DNA of 64,000 nt from Chitinophaga pinensis (lineage in GTDB: Bacteria > Bacteroidota > Bacteroidia > NS11-12g > UBA955), in contig CAMDAF010000010.1 of the NCBI GenBank assembly GCA_945888525.1, positions 1 through 64,000 of the forward strand, given 5' to 3'. Below the pieces are notes generated by a model, which searched no databases, was not told the DNA's origin, and was given only the letters and a program-made list of their open reading frames with translations. Positions 20,097 through 29,432 of this stretch are shown piece by piece (positions within the stretch are counted from its first letter, which is position 1; each line of letters begins with the position of its first letter). The position numbers and the translations under genes were made by a program.

Positions 20097-20961
20097 AGGA
20101 TTATTTCTAGCGGTTTTTATTTTATTTTATTCATTACTTAGTGCACAAAGTGATGGAATATTATGGAAGATAAGCGGCAATGGATTGACAAAACCAAGCT
20201 ACCTTTTTGGCACAATTCATGCGTATTGTGACAAGGATAAGATTTTTACGGACGATTTTATAAGCACTTTTAAGTCGGTAGATGTGGTGGCAATGGAGTT
20301 GAATCTAAATGATTTTTCGACCTTTGTTTATTTGATGAAGGCATCAATGAAGGCCAGCGAAAAACCTATATCTTCATTTTTAACGCAGAATGAAACTTAC
20401 CTTTTAGACAGTATTTGTCATAAAATACTCGGTGATTCTTTGGTAAATCTTGACAAACGTTCTCCCATATCTTTGCTTAGTAAGATGTACTTATCTGATT
20501 CTATTATTGGATGTTCACCAATTCCATTAGATTTTATTGTAGCTGAACTTGCCAAACGCAACAACAAAGAATCTTATGGATTAGAATCACCTCAATTTCA
20601 AGACAGTCTTTTGAATAATATTCCTGACAGTATACAGGTAAAATGGTTGTTGGAATTTGCAATGAATATCGAACAAGCCAAATTAGATTTCAAAAACTTA
20701 CTAAAGGCCTATGATTCCCAGCAATCAAAATCTATTTATGAAATATCCTTTAGAACATCACCTGAAATGTTGTTTTTAAAAGATGTACTTTTAGATAATA
20801 GAAATAAAAATTGGGTAAATTATTTGCTAAGAAATATTCACACTAAATCATATTTTGTTGCCGTTGGTGCCGCTCATATCGCTGGCGAATTTGGTATGGT
20901 AGAATTGTTGAGAAAAAATGGATTCCAATTAGATCCAATAATGATTAAATTTAATAAATAA
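20086..20961 (+). CDS. TraB/GumN family protein
   Basis: 'GILWKISGNGLTKPSYLFGTIHAYCDKDK' and C-terminal 'YFVAVGAAHIAGEFGMVELLRKNGF'. ATG at 20086 preferred (signal peptide MKLRGLFLAVFILFYSLLSAQ). Confidence 0.85.
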   Translation: MKLRGLFLAVFILFYSLLSAQSDGILWKISGNGLTKPSYLFGTIHAYCDKDKIFTDDFISTFKSVDVVAMELNLNDFSTFVYLMKASMKASEKPISSFLTQNETYLLDSICHKILGDSLVNLDKRSPISLLSKMYLSDSIIGCSPIPLDFIVAELAKRNNKESYGLESPQFQDSLLNNIPDSIQVKWLLEFAMNIEQAKLDFKNLLKAYDSQQSKSIYEISFRTSPEMLFLKDVLLDNRNKNWVNYLLRNIHTKSYFVAVGAAHIAGEFGMVELLRKNGFQLDPIMIKFNK

Positions 20962-20966
20962 ATAGA

Positions 20967-21620
20967 ATGAAACTTTTAAGATTATACATACTTTATAGAT
21001 TGTTTTTTGCACTAGGTTTGCTAGTTGCAGGTATACTCTCTCACTTGTTTGCCGACGTTATATTGGCTTGGATTTTATACATTTTAGCGGTTGTATCTGT
21101 TGTGCTTCATTACATGATAGGAACCATGCGTTTGGTTAAGGATGCAGTTGAGGATGGCGATGTTGAGTTGGCTCAGGCATACATAAGGAAAATAAAATAC
21201 CCCAATTTGCTGGTTAAACCAATTCGTTCAGCCTACTTTATGTTGCAAAGTACAATGTCTATGGCAACCAATGATTTGACAACTGCAGAATCGAATATCC
21301 GCAAAAGCATGAACACTAAGTCGTCTTTGGCTGGCGATATGCAAGGAACCAATCTGATGCAATTGGGATTTATACAAATGCGTCAAGGTAAAACCAAAGA
21401 AGGCAGGGCAAATTTACTAGCAGCTATTCAAGCGGGTATTCCAGATAAAGAAAGCTTAGCGGGTGTTTATTTACAATTGTGTTCTTTGGAAATTCAAAGA
21501 CAGCAGAATAAGTCAGGTAAGGCTTATTTCAGAAAGGCTAAAGCATTAAATCCTAAATCAAAGGAGATTGTTGAGCAAATTAAAATTATGGAAAAGTCTA
21601 TCAGTAGACTTCCTGGATAG
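20967..21620 (+). CDS. Membrane protein with two N-terminal TM segments and TPR-like C-terminus
   Basis: Hydrophobic N-terminus, then helical repeats ('NLMQLGFIQMRQGKTKEGRANLLAAIQAGIPDKESLAGVYLQLCSLEIQ'). Confidence 0.6.
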   Translation: MKLLRLYILYRLFFALGLLVAGILSHLFADVILAWILYILAVVSVVLHYMIGTMRLVKDAVEDGDVELAQAYIRKIKYPNLLVKPIRSAYFMLQSTMSMATNDLTTAESNIRKSMNTKSSLAGDMQGTNLMQLGFIQMRQGKTKEGRANLLAAIQAGIPDKESLAGVYLQLCSLEIQRQQNKSGKAYFRKAKALNPKSKEIVEQIKIMEKSISRLPG

Positions 21621-21640
21621 TTTGGTTTAAAATTTATAGC

Positions 21641-21671
21641 AAAGGCAGATTGTAAAATCTGCCTTTTTTTG
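21641..21671 (+). terminator. Rho-independent terminator
   Basis: AAAGGCAGATTGTAAAATCTGCCTTTTTTT. Confidence 0.85.
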
Positions 21672-21855
21672 TGCTAAACTTATGTTCGATTCCATTGAAA
21701 CGGGTTCCAATTGTATACAAACGCTTAATGCTGTTTAATTTATTTACAACGTTAATTTATTTCAAAACGAATCGTTATTAAACGATGAAATGGAACCTTT
21801 TAACTCATAATTTAAGCAACTCAACTAATTTTTTTAAATATATATTTTTCAAGGC

Positions 21856-21863
21856 TAACTTTG
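21856..21863 (+). promoter_or_regulatory. -7 element TAACTTTG upstream of lipoprotein gene
   Basis: TAnnTTTG match 13 nt before the ATG at 21877. Confidence 0.4.
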
Positions 21864-21876
21864 ATAAAAAACATTT

Positions 21877-22257
21877 ATGAAGAACAATTTTACCATTAAA
21901 TTTATTTCAATCTTATTTTTCAGTTTAGTATTTTTCATCGCATCTTGTAGCAAGAAAACCGATGACTCAACTGGCGCCAATGTAATACCTGCCAAAACAC
22001 TCAACAAAAGCATATTGACGCCCAAAAAATGGTATAGCCAAGGAAGCTCCTTTGTTCACGATTTAAAGGCTGGTGGAATGTATGGAACCATGGGTGGAAC
22101 ATGGCAATGGAAAAACAACTCTGACACATTGCAAATCGTTACCCAATCTGGTTATCCAGATACGTTTTGGAAAGTGTATTGGAATACCAGCAATGAAATG
22201 GAATGTGAAAAAGTTGGGACTTTTACAAAATTACTGTACAAAGACGTCGCTTGGTAG
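21877..22257 (+). CDS. Small lipoprotein, paralogue of the next gene
   Basis: Lipobox-like 'FFIASCSKK'; 'LNKSILTPKKWYSQGSSFVHDLKAGGMYGTMGGTWQWKNNSDTLQIV'. Confidence 0.75.
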   Translation: MKNNFTIKFISILFFSLVFFIASCSKKTDDSTGANVIPAKTLNKSILTPKKWYSQGSSFVHDLKAGGMYGTMGGTWQWKNNSDTLQIVTQSGYPDTFWKVYWNTSNEMECEKVGTFTKLLYKDVAW

Positions 22258-22343
22258 ATATTTGTGTTAATTAATAATAGGCCTTAAATTTTTTTTGTTG
22301 TCATTGCAGCCTTATTTTTGGCGCTACAACAATTTAAATTTTA

Positions 22344-22703
22344 ATGAAAAAGCAAACTTTCAAATCTCTATTATGGCTTTCATTGCCGTTAATTACTTTA
22401 TTTATTAGCTCGTGTAAGAAGTCTTCAGACTCTAACCCTTCTAACACGCTTAACAAGGCAACATTAACCACCAAGGCTTGGTATAACCAAGGAGGGTCAA
22501 TTATCCATGATTTCAGGGGCAATGGTATTTACGCAAATACTGGAACTTGGAAATGGAAAAACAATTCTGATACACTTGAGATAGTGCCGTCATCGGGTGG
22601 TTTCAAAACGTATTGGAAAATGTATTGGAACACAGACCGCGAAATGAACTGTCAACGCGTAGGAACACCTTCTGCAGAACTATACAAAGACCAACTTTGG
22701 TAG
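22344..22703 (+). CDS. Small lipoprotein, tandem paralogue
   Basis: Lipobox-like 'LFISSCKKS'; 'LNKATLTTKAWYNQGGSIIHDFRGNGIYANTGTWKWKNNSDTLEIV' aligns with the upstream gene. Confidence 0.75.
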   Translation: MKKQTFKSLLWLSLPLITLFISSCKKSSDSNPSNTLNKATLTTKAWYNQGGSIIHDFRGNGIYANTGTWKWKNNSDTLEIVPSSGGFKTYWKMYWNTDREMNCQRVGTPSAELYKDQLW

Positions 22704-22720
22704 TTAAGAACTTGAATTTT

Positions 22721-22748
22721 AAAATGCCCCCAAAAGGGGCATTTTTTA
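22721..22748 (+). terminator. Rho-independent terminator
   Basis: AAAATGCCCCCAAAAGGGGCATTTTTT. Confidence 0.8.
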
Positions 22749-22807
22749 TTTACCATGTTTTGTATTAAAGGTTTAAAATCTGTGTATATGCATTCTATTA
22801 ATTGTCT

Positions 22808-22815
22808 TACTTTTG
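22808..22815 (+). promoter_or_regulatory. -7 element TACTTTTG for thyA
   Basis: TAnnTTTG match with only 4 nt before the ATG at 22820. Confidence 0.45.
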
Positions 22816-22819
22816 TTTC

Positions 22820-23617
22820 ATGCTTAATCAGTATGAGAATTTTCTAAAATACGTTTATGAAAATGGCACACTCAAAAGTGACCGCACAGGCACAGGTACC
22901 AAAAGTATTTTTGGTTATCAAATGAGATTTGATCTCAATGAAGGTTTTCCATTAATAACGACAAAGAAAGTTCATTTAAAATCAATTATACATGAGTTGC
23001 TTTGGTTTTTAAAGGGTGAAACCAACATTGCATATTTAAAAGAGAATGGGGTTCGGATTTGGGATGAATGGGCAGACGAGAAAGGAAATCTGGGCCCAGT
23101 TTATGGCAAGCAATGGAGAAGTTGGGCATGTCCTGATGGGCAAGTTATTGACCAAATTACGGATATAGTAAAAACATTAAAGACCAATCCAGATAGTAGG
23201 CGTATGATTGTTTCTGCATGGAACCCGGCCGATTTGCCTCAAATGGCTTTGGCTCCATGTCATTGTATGTTTCAATTCTATGTTGCTGATGGAAAGTTAT
23301 CTTGTCAATTGTACCAAAGAAGTGCTGACATATTTTTAGGCGTGCCATTTAATATAGCTTCTTATGCATTATTAACCATGATGTTGGCTCAGGTATGTGG
23401 CTTAAAATATGGCGATTTTGTTCATACTTTTGGAGATGCACATATTTACACCAATCACTTTGAGCAGGTCGAATTGCAATTATCTAGAGCATCAAATGCG
23501 TATCCAACTATGAAATTGAATGCAAATGTTGACTCAATTTTTGACTTTAAATACGAAGACTTTACATTAGAAAATTATAACCCTCACCCAGCAATTAAAG
23601 CTCCAGTTGCGGTTTAA
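22820..23617 (+). CDS. thyA: Thymidylate synthase
   Basis: [39 protein letters not shown]...; '[42 protein letters not shown]'. Confidence 0.97.
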   Translation: MLNQYENFLKYVYENGTLKSDRTGTGTKSIFGYQMRFDLNEGFPLITTKKVHLKSIIHELLWFLKGETNIAYLKENGVRIWDEWADEKGNLGPVYGKQWRSWACPDGQVIDQITDIVKTLKTNPDSRRMIVSAWNPADLPQMALAPCHCMFQFYVADGKLSCQLYQRSADIFLGVPFNIASYALLTMMLAQVCGLKYGDFVHTFGDAHIYTNHFEQVELQLSRASNAYPTMKLNANVDSIFDFKYEDFTLENYNPHPAIKAPVAV

Positions 23618-23632
23618 GCAATTCGATTTTTA

Positions 23633-24532
23633 TTGCTAAATTTGACAAAGATTTTGAAACAAGAAAAAACATATAAAAAGCGCACTTCATTTTGGCCAAC
23701 CATAATCAGTATGACATTGGTTTTATTTATTGTTGGCTTGCTAGGTGTGGTCTCCATTTATGCCAAGCATTTGGCAAAGTTTTATCAGCAAAATTTTGAG
23801 GTGTTTGTGTTTTATACGGATTCAACAGATGCAGATCAAGCAAAACAAATAGAATTACAAGTTAAGAAGTTATCGTTTGTAAATTCAACAGTTTTTATAG
23901 ACCGTGAAATTGCAGCTAGAAAAGAAATTAAAAGACTTGGGAATGATTTCATTAAAACTTTGGGCTACAATCCAATACCACACACTTTGCAGTTAAACAT
24001 CAAAGCAGATTTTGCAGACGAGGGTAAAATGGACCAAATTGAAAAGCAACTAAGACTTCTGCCCAATGTTGATGATGTAAAATATGCTAAGGATGATTTG
24101 GGAAAAAATCTATTAACTCAAATCAATAAAAACTTTAAAACGGTAGAATTTATCTTACTTGCCTTGGCCGTGATTTTTCTTATAATTGCTTTGGCTTTAA
24201 TTAACAGCACAGTCAGAATAAACATGTTTGCTCGCCGCTTTATAATAAAGAGTATGCAGTATGTTGGTGCTTCGGATTGGTTTATTGTTAGACCTTTCTT
24301 AGGCATGTATTCAATTTATGCGCTTTTGTCAGTTTCTCTTGCCATTTCAATGCTATCGGGCATTGTATATTTAGTAGAAACGCATCTTCAGCAAAATAAC
24401 TGGCAATTATTTATTGTACAGTATGCAAGTTTAGCCGGATTTTTATTAGTTTTGGCCCTACTTATTTCGTTGATTAGTGTGTTCTTCTCTACGAAGCGGT
24501 ATTTAAAATTAAAAATAGACCAACTTTATTAA
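23633..24532 (+). CDS. ftsX: FtsX-like cell division permease
   Basis: Four-TM FtsX architecture; 'QMDQIEKQLRLLPNVDDVKYAKD'-type extracellular domain; upstream of the DUF3098/uppP genes as in many Bacteroidota. Confidence 0.85.
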   Translation: MLNLTKILKQEKTYKKRTSFWPTIISMTLVLFIVGLLGVVSIYAKHLAKFYQQNFEVFVFYTDSTDADQAKQIELQVKKLSFVNSTVFIDREIAARKEIKRLGNDFIKTLGYNPIPHTLQLNIKADFADEGKMDQIEKQLRLLPNVDDVKYAKDDLGKNLLTQINKNFKTVEFILLALAVIFLIIALALINSTVRINMFARRFIIKSMQYVGASDWFIVRPFLGMYSIYALLSVSLAISMLSGIVYLVETHLQQNNWQLFIVQYASLAGFLLVLALLISLISVFFSTKRYLKLKIDQLY

Positions 24533-24538
24533 AATTAT

Positions 24539-24814
24539 ATGGCAGCTCCAAATAAATCAAAAATCGTAAAACAGCCAGAAAAGAAGGCAATACCAACTAT
24601 GGTATTTAAAAAGGAAAATTACATTCTACTTATTGCAAGTGTTGCAGTAATTGTAATAGGTTTTATCGTTATGGGAAGCGGAAAAGATTTACCTTTTGAT
24701 GCTCCAATCAAAATAACAGTAGCCCCTATAATTGTATTGTTAGGGTTCGGTTTAGGTGTTTTTTCAATTCTATACACACCGAAAGAGCAAGAAGCTCAAG
24801 AAGATTCTAAGTGA
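24539..24814 (+). CDS. DUF3098 family membrane protein
   Basis: 'FKKENYILLIASVAVIVIGFIVMGSGKD' two-TM small protein between ftsX and uppP. Confidence 0.8.
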   Translation: MAAPNKSKIVKQPEKKAIPTMVFKKENYILLIASVAVIVIGFIVMGSGKDLPFDAPIKITVAPIIVLLGFGLGVFSILYTPKEQEAQEDSK

Positions 24815-25617
24815 ATTTAATAGATGCTATTATAATAGCTGTCATAGAAGGATTAACAGAGTATTTGCCTGTTTCTTCTACAGCCCATATGATATTTACA
24901 AGTTCATTTCTTGGTATTGAAAAGGATGAGTTTGTAAAAATGTTTCAAGTTTCTATCCAATTTGGAGCTATACTCTCAGTTGTTGTGGCGTATAGAGAGA
25001 AATTTTTTAATCTAAGCAATCTTAAATTTTATTTTAAATTGGCTTTTGCCGTCATTCCAGCTTTGGTGCTCGGATATCTATTTGACGATAAAATAGAGGC
25101 AGTTTTAGAAAAGCCAATACCAATTGCCATTGCAATGATTATTGGAGGAGTTGTTCTCTTGTTTATTGATAAATTCTTTCAGAATCCAATTAAAATAAAA
25201 GATGAGCATATAACGTATAAAAATGCAATTACTATTGGATTTTGGCAATGTTTGGCAATGATGCCCGGTGTTAGCCGTTCAGCAGCATCAATTATTGGTG
25301 GCATGCACCAAAAGCTAGATAGAAAACTGGCTGCAGAATTTTCATTTTTTTTAGCTGTGCCTACTATGTTTGCAGTGACAGCCTACTCAATCTTTTTGAA
25401 AGATTGGAAATTGCCTTTGGGTGACAAGAAAGGATATGAAATGATATTATCCAATTCAGGCAATATTACTTTGTTTATTGCCGGGAATATAATTGCATTT
25501 ATTGTTGCATTAATTGCCATCAAGACCTTTGTTGGCATACTAAATAAATATGGGTTTAAACCCTTCGGTTGGTACCGCATTATTGCAGGTTCCTTAATTT
25601 TATTTGCCTTAACCTAG
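24811..25617 (+). CDS. uppP: Undecaprenyl-diphosphatase
   Basis: 'AVIEGLTEYLPVSSTAHMI' and 'MMPGVSRSAASIIGG' motifs; GTG start overlapping the upstream stop. Confidence 0.95.
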   Translation: MNLIDAIIIAVIEGLTEYLPVSSTAHMIFTSSFLGIEKDEFVKMFQVSIQFGAILSVVVAYREKFFNLSNLKFYFKLAFAVIPALVLGYLFDDKIEAVLEKPIPIAIAMIIGGVVLLFIDKFFQNPIKIKDEHITYKNAITIGFWQCLAMMPGVSRSAASIIGGMHQKLDRKLAAEFSFFLAVPTMFAVTAYSIFLKDWKLPLGDKKGYEMILSNSGNITLFIAGNIIAFIVALIAIKTFVGILNKYGFKPFGWYRIIAGSLILFALT

Positions 25618-25691
25618 TTGTTTGCCATCAGGACTAAAAAATGGCGACCAATTGGTTTCCATATTGGTAGAGGCAACAAAGCTTTTGTGAA

Positions 25692-26864
25692 TTAATAAGT
25701 GAATGTACCGTTTTCGCCAATAATGCTAACATGTTTATGGCTTGAGTTCTCTACCCTGCCAATAACTTTTGCAGCGACTCCAAATGATTCAGAAATCTTG
25801 ATAATCTGATCAGCAAATTCTGCTTGTATGTAAATTTCTAAACGGTGCCCCATATTAAAAACTTTATACATTTCTTCCCAAGATGTTCCACTTTGAGCTT
25901 GAATTGTTTTGAATAAAATAGGCGTAGGGAATAATTGGTCTTTAATAATATGAAGGGGCGCTTGAACAAAGTGCAATACCTTGGTTTGAGCCCCGCCCGT
26001 GCAATGCACCATGCCATGTATGCTTTCTCTAAAATCCGCTAAAATAGATTTGATTATTGGCGCGTAAGTTCTGGTTGGAGATAGCACCATTTTTCCAGCG
26101 TCTAATGGAATGCCTTCAATTGTTGATGTCAGTTTTAAACTACCGGTATAGGCAAGTTCAGCAGACAATAAATCATCATATGATTCAGGGTATTTGCTGC
26201 GGTATTCTTTGTCAAAAACATCGTGTCTAGCACTGGTTAACCCATTGCTACCCATTCCTGCATTGTATGTTTTTTCATAAGTTGCCAATCCATCTGATGC
26301 CAAACCAATAATAACATCTCCATCTTGAATATTATGGTTAGAAATAATACCACTTCTTTTTGCTCTGGCAGTGACTGTGCTATCAACAATGATAGTTTTC
26401 ACTAAATCCCCAACATCAGCAGTTTCACCACCACCGCTAATTATATTTATACCATGCTCTTTTAAAGATTCAATAAAGTCTTCGGTGCCATTAATGATTT
26501 CAGCGATTACTTCACCTGGTATTCTCTTCTTGTTGCGGCCAATAGTGCTTGATAGCAAAAAGTTATCAGTTATGCCAACACACAGTAAATCGTCTATATT
26601 CATTACAATTGCGTCTTGAGCTATACCACGCCAAACGGAAATATCTCCTGTTTCTTTCCAATACAGGTATGCAAGACTGCTTTTTGTTCCAGCGCCATCA
26701 GCGTGAATTACGTTACAGAAATCAGGATCATTTCCTAAAACATCAGGAATAATTTTGCAGAAAGCTTGTGGGAATAAACCCTTGTCAATATGAGCAATTG
26801 CTTTATGTACGTCTTCTTTTTGAGAGGAAACGCCTCTTTCTGCGTATTTATCAGTAGGTTTCAT
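25692..26864 (-). CDS. purM: Phosphoribosylformylglycinamidine cyclo-ligase (AIR synthase), Bacteroidota type
   Basis: 'MKPTDKYAERGVSSQKEDVHKAI', 'HADGAGTKSSLAYLYWKETGD', 'ISGGGETADVGDLV', 'HCTGGAQTKVL'. Confidence 0.85.
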   Translation of the reverse strand: MKPTDKYAERGVSSQKEDVHKAIAHIDKGLFPQAFCKIIPDVLGNDPDFCNVIHADGAGTKSSLAYLYWKETGDISVWRGIAQDAIVMNIDDLLCVGITDNFLLSSTIGRNKKRIPGEVIAEIINGTEDFIESLKEHGINIISGGGETADVGDLVKTIIVDSTVTARAKRSGIISNHNIQDGDVIIGLASDGLATYEKTYNAGMGSNGLTSARHDVFDKEYRSKYPESYDDLLSAELAYTGSLKLTSTIEGIPLDAGKMVLSPTRTYAPIIKSILADFRESIHGMVHCTGGAQTKVLHFVQAPLHIIKDQLFPTPILFKTIQAQSGTSWEEMYKVFNMGHRLEIYIQAEFADQIIKISESFGVAAKVIGRVENSSHKHVSIIGENGTFTY

Positions 26865-26872
26865 TAACCCTA

Positions 26873-26880
26873 CAAAAATA
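26873..26880 (-). promoter_or_regulatory. -7 element TATTTTTG for purM
   Basis: TAnnTTTG on minus strand, 8 nt before the purM ATG. Confidence 0.4.
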
Positions 26881-26922
26881 CTAAAATCTACTGAAACAGA
26901 CTATTTTTAGAAACCGAAGAAT

Positions 26923-28452
26923 TTAATCAATTAAAAAGCTTGCAGAGATGATTAAGTTATTGGCGCGAACATTATTTGTAATTGCATAAGAAACGCCATT
27001 GCTGAGGGTGTAGGGCACAAAGTAATTTGCATAGCCACTATTAACAAAGGCGATATCAAACGCGTATCTTTTTTCTTTTATTCCCATGCCAAGGGTATAA
27101 ATATTATTGACCAGGCTCTTAACGTATGGCACAGCACCCTCTCTGTATGTTGAAGGATAGCGGGCATAACCGGCTCGAATTCTAAATTGATTCTGAATCA
27201 ACTCACCCCCAAGTCGAAGGTTAAGCACACTTGGATTCATGGATTTTTTGATGTTTAAATTTTCATCTGCGAATGCATAGTCTTTGGCATAAAGGTATGA
27301 TTGACTATAGTTCACAGATTCAAGATCTAAAGAAAGGAAGCCAAGATTTTTATTTACAAGACCTAAACTAAACACTTGTCTTCCTGGGACTGAAATTTTA
27401 TATTTATAAACGGTTGCGTCTGTTGTTGCAGTTGAGCTTTGTCTAAGGTCACCAAATTGGTCACGGGCTTGATAATCGAATTTAGATGTAATGGTGTAGC
27501 TGTACGAATCTGTTAAATTGAAGATTGTTGGCGAATGATAGGCATACCCAATTCTTATAAATTCATTTGGGGCTATATTAACGCCAAACTTTGCATTTAG
27601 GCCAATGCCATTTGTGCGTTGATATTGATCTAATACCACATAATCAATATCTTTAACCACCAATGGTTTGTTGTCTTTCTCTTTAAAACTATTGCTTTGA
27701 ACATAACGAACACTTTTTGCGCCTAAAGAGATGCCAAAAAGTAGTATGTGCTTATAATTACCTGCAAAACTTGCATTGTAGTCGCTTAGAGCTCCTTTTG
27801 TTAATATGTTGCCTTGCTGATTGACATTAACCGCTGCATTTTTTCCATAGGCCGAATTATAGGCCGGAGTAGGCGAAGTCGTATCTTTATCAAGCAACCA
27901 TGTTTGGTAGGCCAAATGTTCGAGTGAATATCTTGAAAAATTAATCGGAATATCGTTGGTGCCATTGGCCCTTTGAGCCCAGTCTTGGGTAATGCTACTT
28001 TCTTTGTTGTTGGCAGAAAATAGACTGCGCATGTTGTAGTTGTTTAGTCTATTGACATTGAAACCAAAAACAAAATTGACAAAACCTGCAGGCTTTTTAT
28101 TGTTATAATCTGCAGCAGGAAGGTTGACAATTAAGCCCAGATTAGGAACATTAAAATTGAATTTATTGTCGTTAAAGGTTTGGCCTATATAGCTTGCATT
28201 GTTTTTGGCATTGTAAAAACTTGCACTTAAATTCAATGAACTGCTTCTGAACCTTGCAAGCCCTGAAGGATTGATGCCTGCGCAAGAAGCATCGGCGCCT
28301 ATAGAACCAAAAGCACCTGCCACACCATATGATCTTGCAGTGCTGCCTATAGTTTGCATTGAATACCGAACAACATCTATTTCGTTTTGAGCTTTTAAGG
28401 AAAAACAAGAAAGAAAAACGAACAGAAAAAATTTAAAATTTAGCTTCAACAT
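26923..28452 (-). CDS. Outer membrane beta-barrel protein (OmpP1/FadL-like)
   Basis: Signal peptide 'FKFFLFVFLSCFSLKAQ'; 'GSTARSYGVAGAFGSIGADASCAGINPSGLARF' typical of FadL-like Bacteroidota porins; Gly/Tyr-rich beta-strand pattern to the C-terminus. Confidence 0.7.
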   Translation of the reverse strand: MLKLNFKFFLFVFLSCFSLKAQNEIDVVRYSMQTIGSTARSYGVAGAFGSIGADASCAGINPSGLARFRSSSLNLSASFYNAKNNASYIGQTFNDNKFNFNVPNLGLIVNLPAADYNNKKPAGFVNFVFGFNVNRLNNYNMRSLFSANNKESSITQDWAQRANGTNDIPINFSRYSLEHLAYQTWLLDKDTTSPTPAYNSAYGKNAAVNVNQQGNILTKGALSDYNASFAGNYKHILLFGISLGAKSVRYVQSNSFKEKDNKPLVVKDIDYVVLDQYQRTNGIGLNAKFGVNIAPNEFIRIGYAYHSPTIFNLTDSYSYTITSKFDYQARDQFGDLRQSSTATTDATVYKYKISVPGRQVFSLGLVNKNLGFLSLDLESVNYSQSYLYAKDYAFADENLNIKKSMNPSVLNLRLGGELIQNQFRIRAGYARYPSTYREGAVPYVKSLVNNIYTLGMGIKEKRYAFDIAFVNSGYANYFVPYTLSNGVSYAITNNVRANNLIISASFLID

Positions 28453-28460
28453 AATCAAAT

Positions 28461-29348
28461 TTATCTTCTTCTAGTGCTTCCTGAGCTGCCCGATGATCCT
28501 CTATCGCTATTGCCGCCCGATGATCCACCACTGCTTGATCCGCCGCTAGATGAACTTCCAGATCCGCTGCCACCACTTGAACTTCCTCTATCAGAATTTC
28601 CGCCATTGTACCAAGTATTTCCGCCATTGCTGCTGTTGCCAGAGGTAGACGGGTTTTGGGGTTGAGATGTTCTTGTGGTGCTTGTTGGTTGGTTGTTGGT
28701 GCCACCGGTTCTTCTCGAATAATTTGGGTTGCTTGGGTTTCCGTAATAATTGTTATTGTTGTTATTATTGTAGTTGTTATAATAATAGTTCCTGTAATAT
28801 GGGTTGTAATAACCATATCCAAAACCATAATAATATGAACAAGGATTATAGAAATACGGATTAAAAGTATAGTATGGATAGTATCCATTCATCCACGAAT
28901 TTCCCCAACCATAAGAGAAAAACGGATTGTAGTATGGCATGTTGTAACCATAATACATCGAAAATGGGCTGTTAAAACCACTGGCATACCCAAATCGAGG
29001 ATCAACATAACCTAAACCCATACTATTTCCAGTATAGTTGTTATTCGATAGGCTTGGAACTATACTTGCTTGGTAATTGTTATAATTAAACCTATGTGAA
29101 CTACCGAAATTCCTAAAGCGATTGGAATAGCTGCTGGTGTAATAGCCTGCATTGCTAATTTGCTTATTATTCTGCGTTTGATTTACATTCTGCTTGTTTG
29201 AAACCGCAAGATCATCTGATTTCTTTCTGGTGTCGTTTGGCGTAAAATAGACTTCATCACTTCTACCATTCAGATTGGAGGCTTGTTTTTGTATGCTGCA
29301 TGAACTTAAAATAAGAATAGAAACCGATGCAAAAATGATTTGTTTCAT
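28461..29348 (-). CDS. Lipoprotein with Tyr/Asn-rich low-complexity domain and Gly/Ser-rich tail
   Basis: MKQIIFASVSILILSSCSIQKQ lipobox; 'YGFGYGYYNPYYRNYYYNNYNNNNNNNYYGN'; tail 'SSSGGSGSGSSSSGGSSSGG...SGSTRRR'. Confidence 0.7.
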   Translation of the reverse strand: MKQIIFASVSILILSSCSIQKQASNLNGRSDEVYFTPNDTRKKSDDLAVSNKQNVNQTQNNKQISNAGYYTSSYSNRFRNFGSSHRFNYNNYQASIVPSLSNNNYTGNSMGLGYVDPRFGYASGFNSPFSMYYGYNMPYYNPFFSYGWGNSWMNGYYPYYTFNPYFYNPCSYYYGFGYGYYNPYYRNYYYNNYNNNNNNNYYGNPSNPNYSRRTGGTNNQPTSTTRTSQPQNPSTSGNSSNGGNTWYNGGNSDRGSSSGGSGSGSSSSGGSSSGGSSGGNSDRGSSGSSGSTRRR

Positions 29349-29387
29349 ATGGCTGTATTTTTTTAGGTGCATTTGGTCTTAAGTGAA

Positions 29388-29395
29388 TACCTTTG
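29388..29395 (+). promoter_or_regulatory. -7 element TACCTTTG for proS
   Basis: TAnnTTTG match 37 nt upstream of the ATG. Confidence 0.4.
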
Positions 29396-29432
29396 CAATA
29401 TCAAAGATACAAAAAACATTCCAATTTAATAT

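Noticed and set aside
28433-28888. 151-aa minus-strand ORF (MDTIHTILLIRISIILVHIIMV...)
   Set aside because: Alternate-frame reading of the Tyr/Asn and Gly/Ser codon repeats of the lipoprotein gene; composition is a by-product of the repeats.
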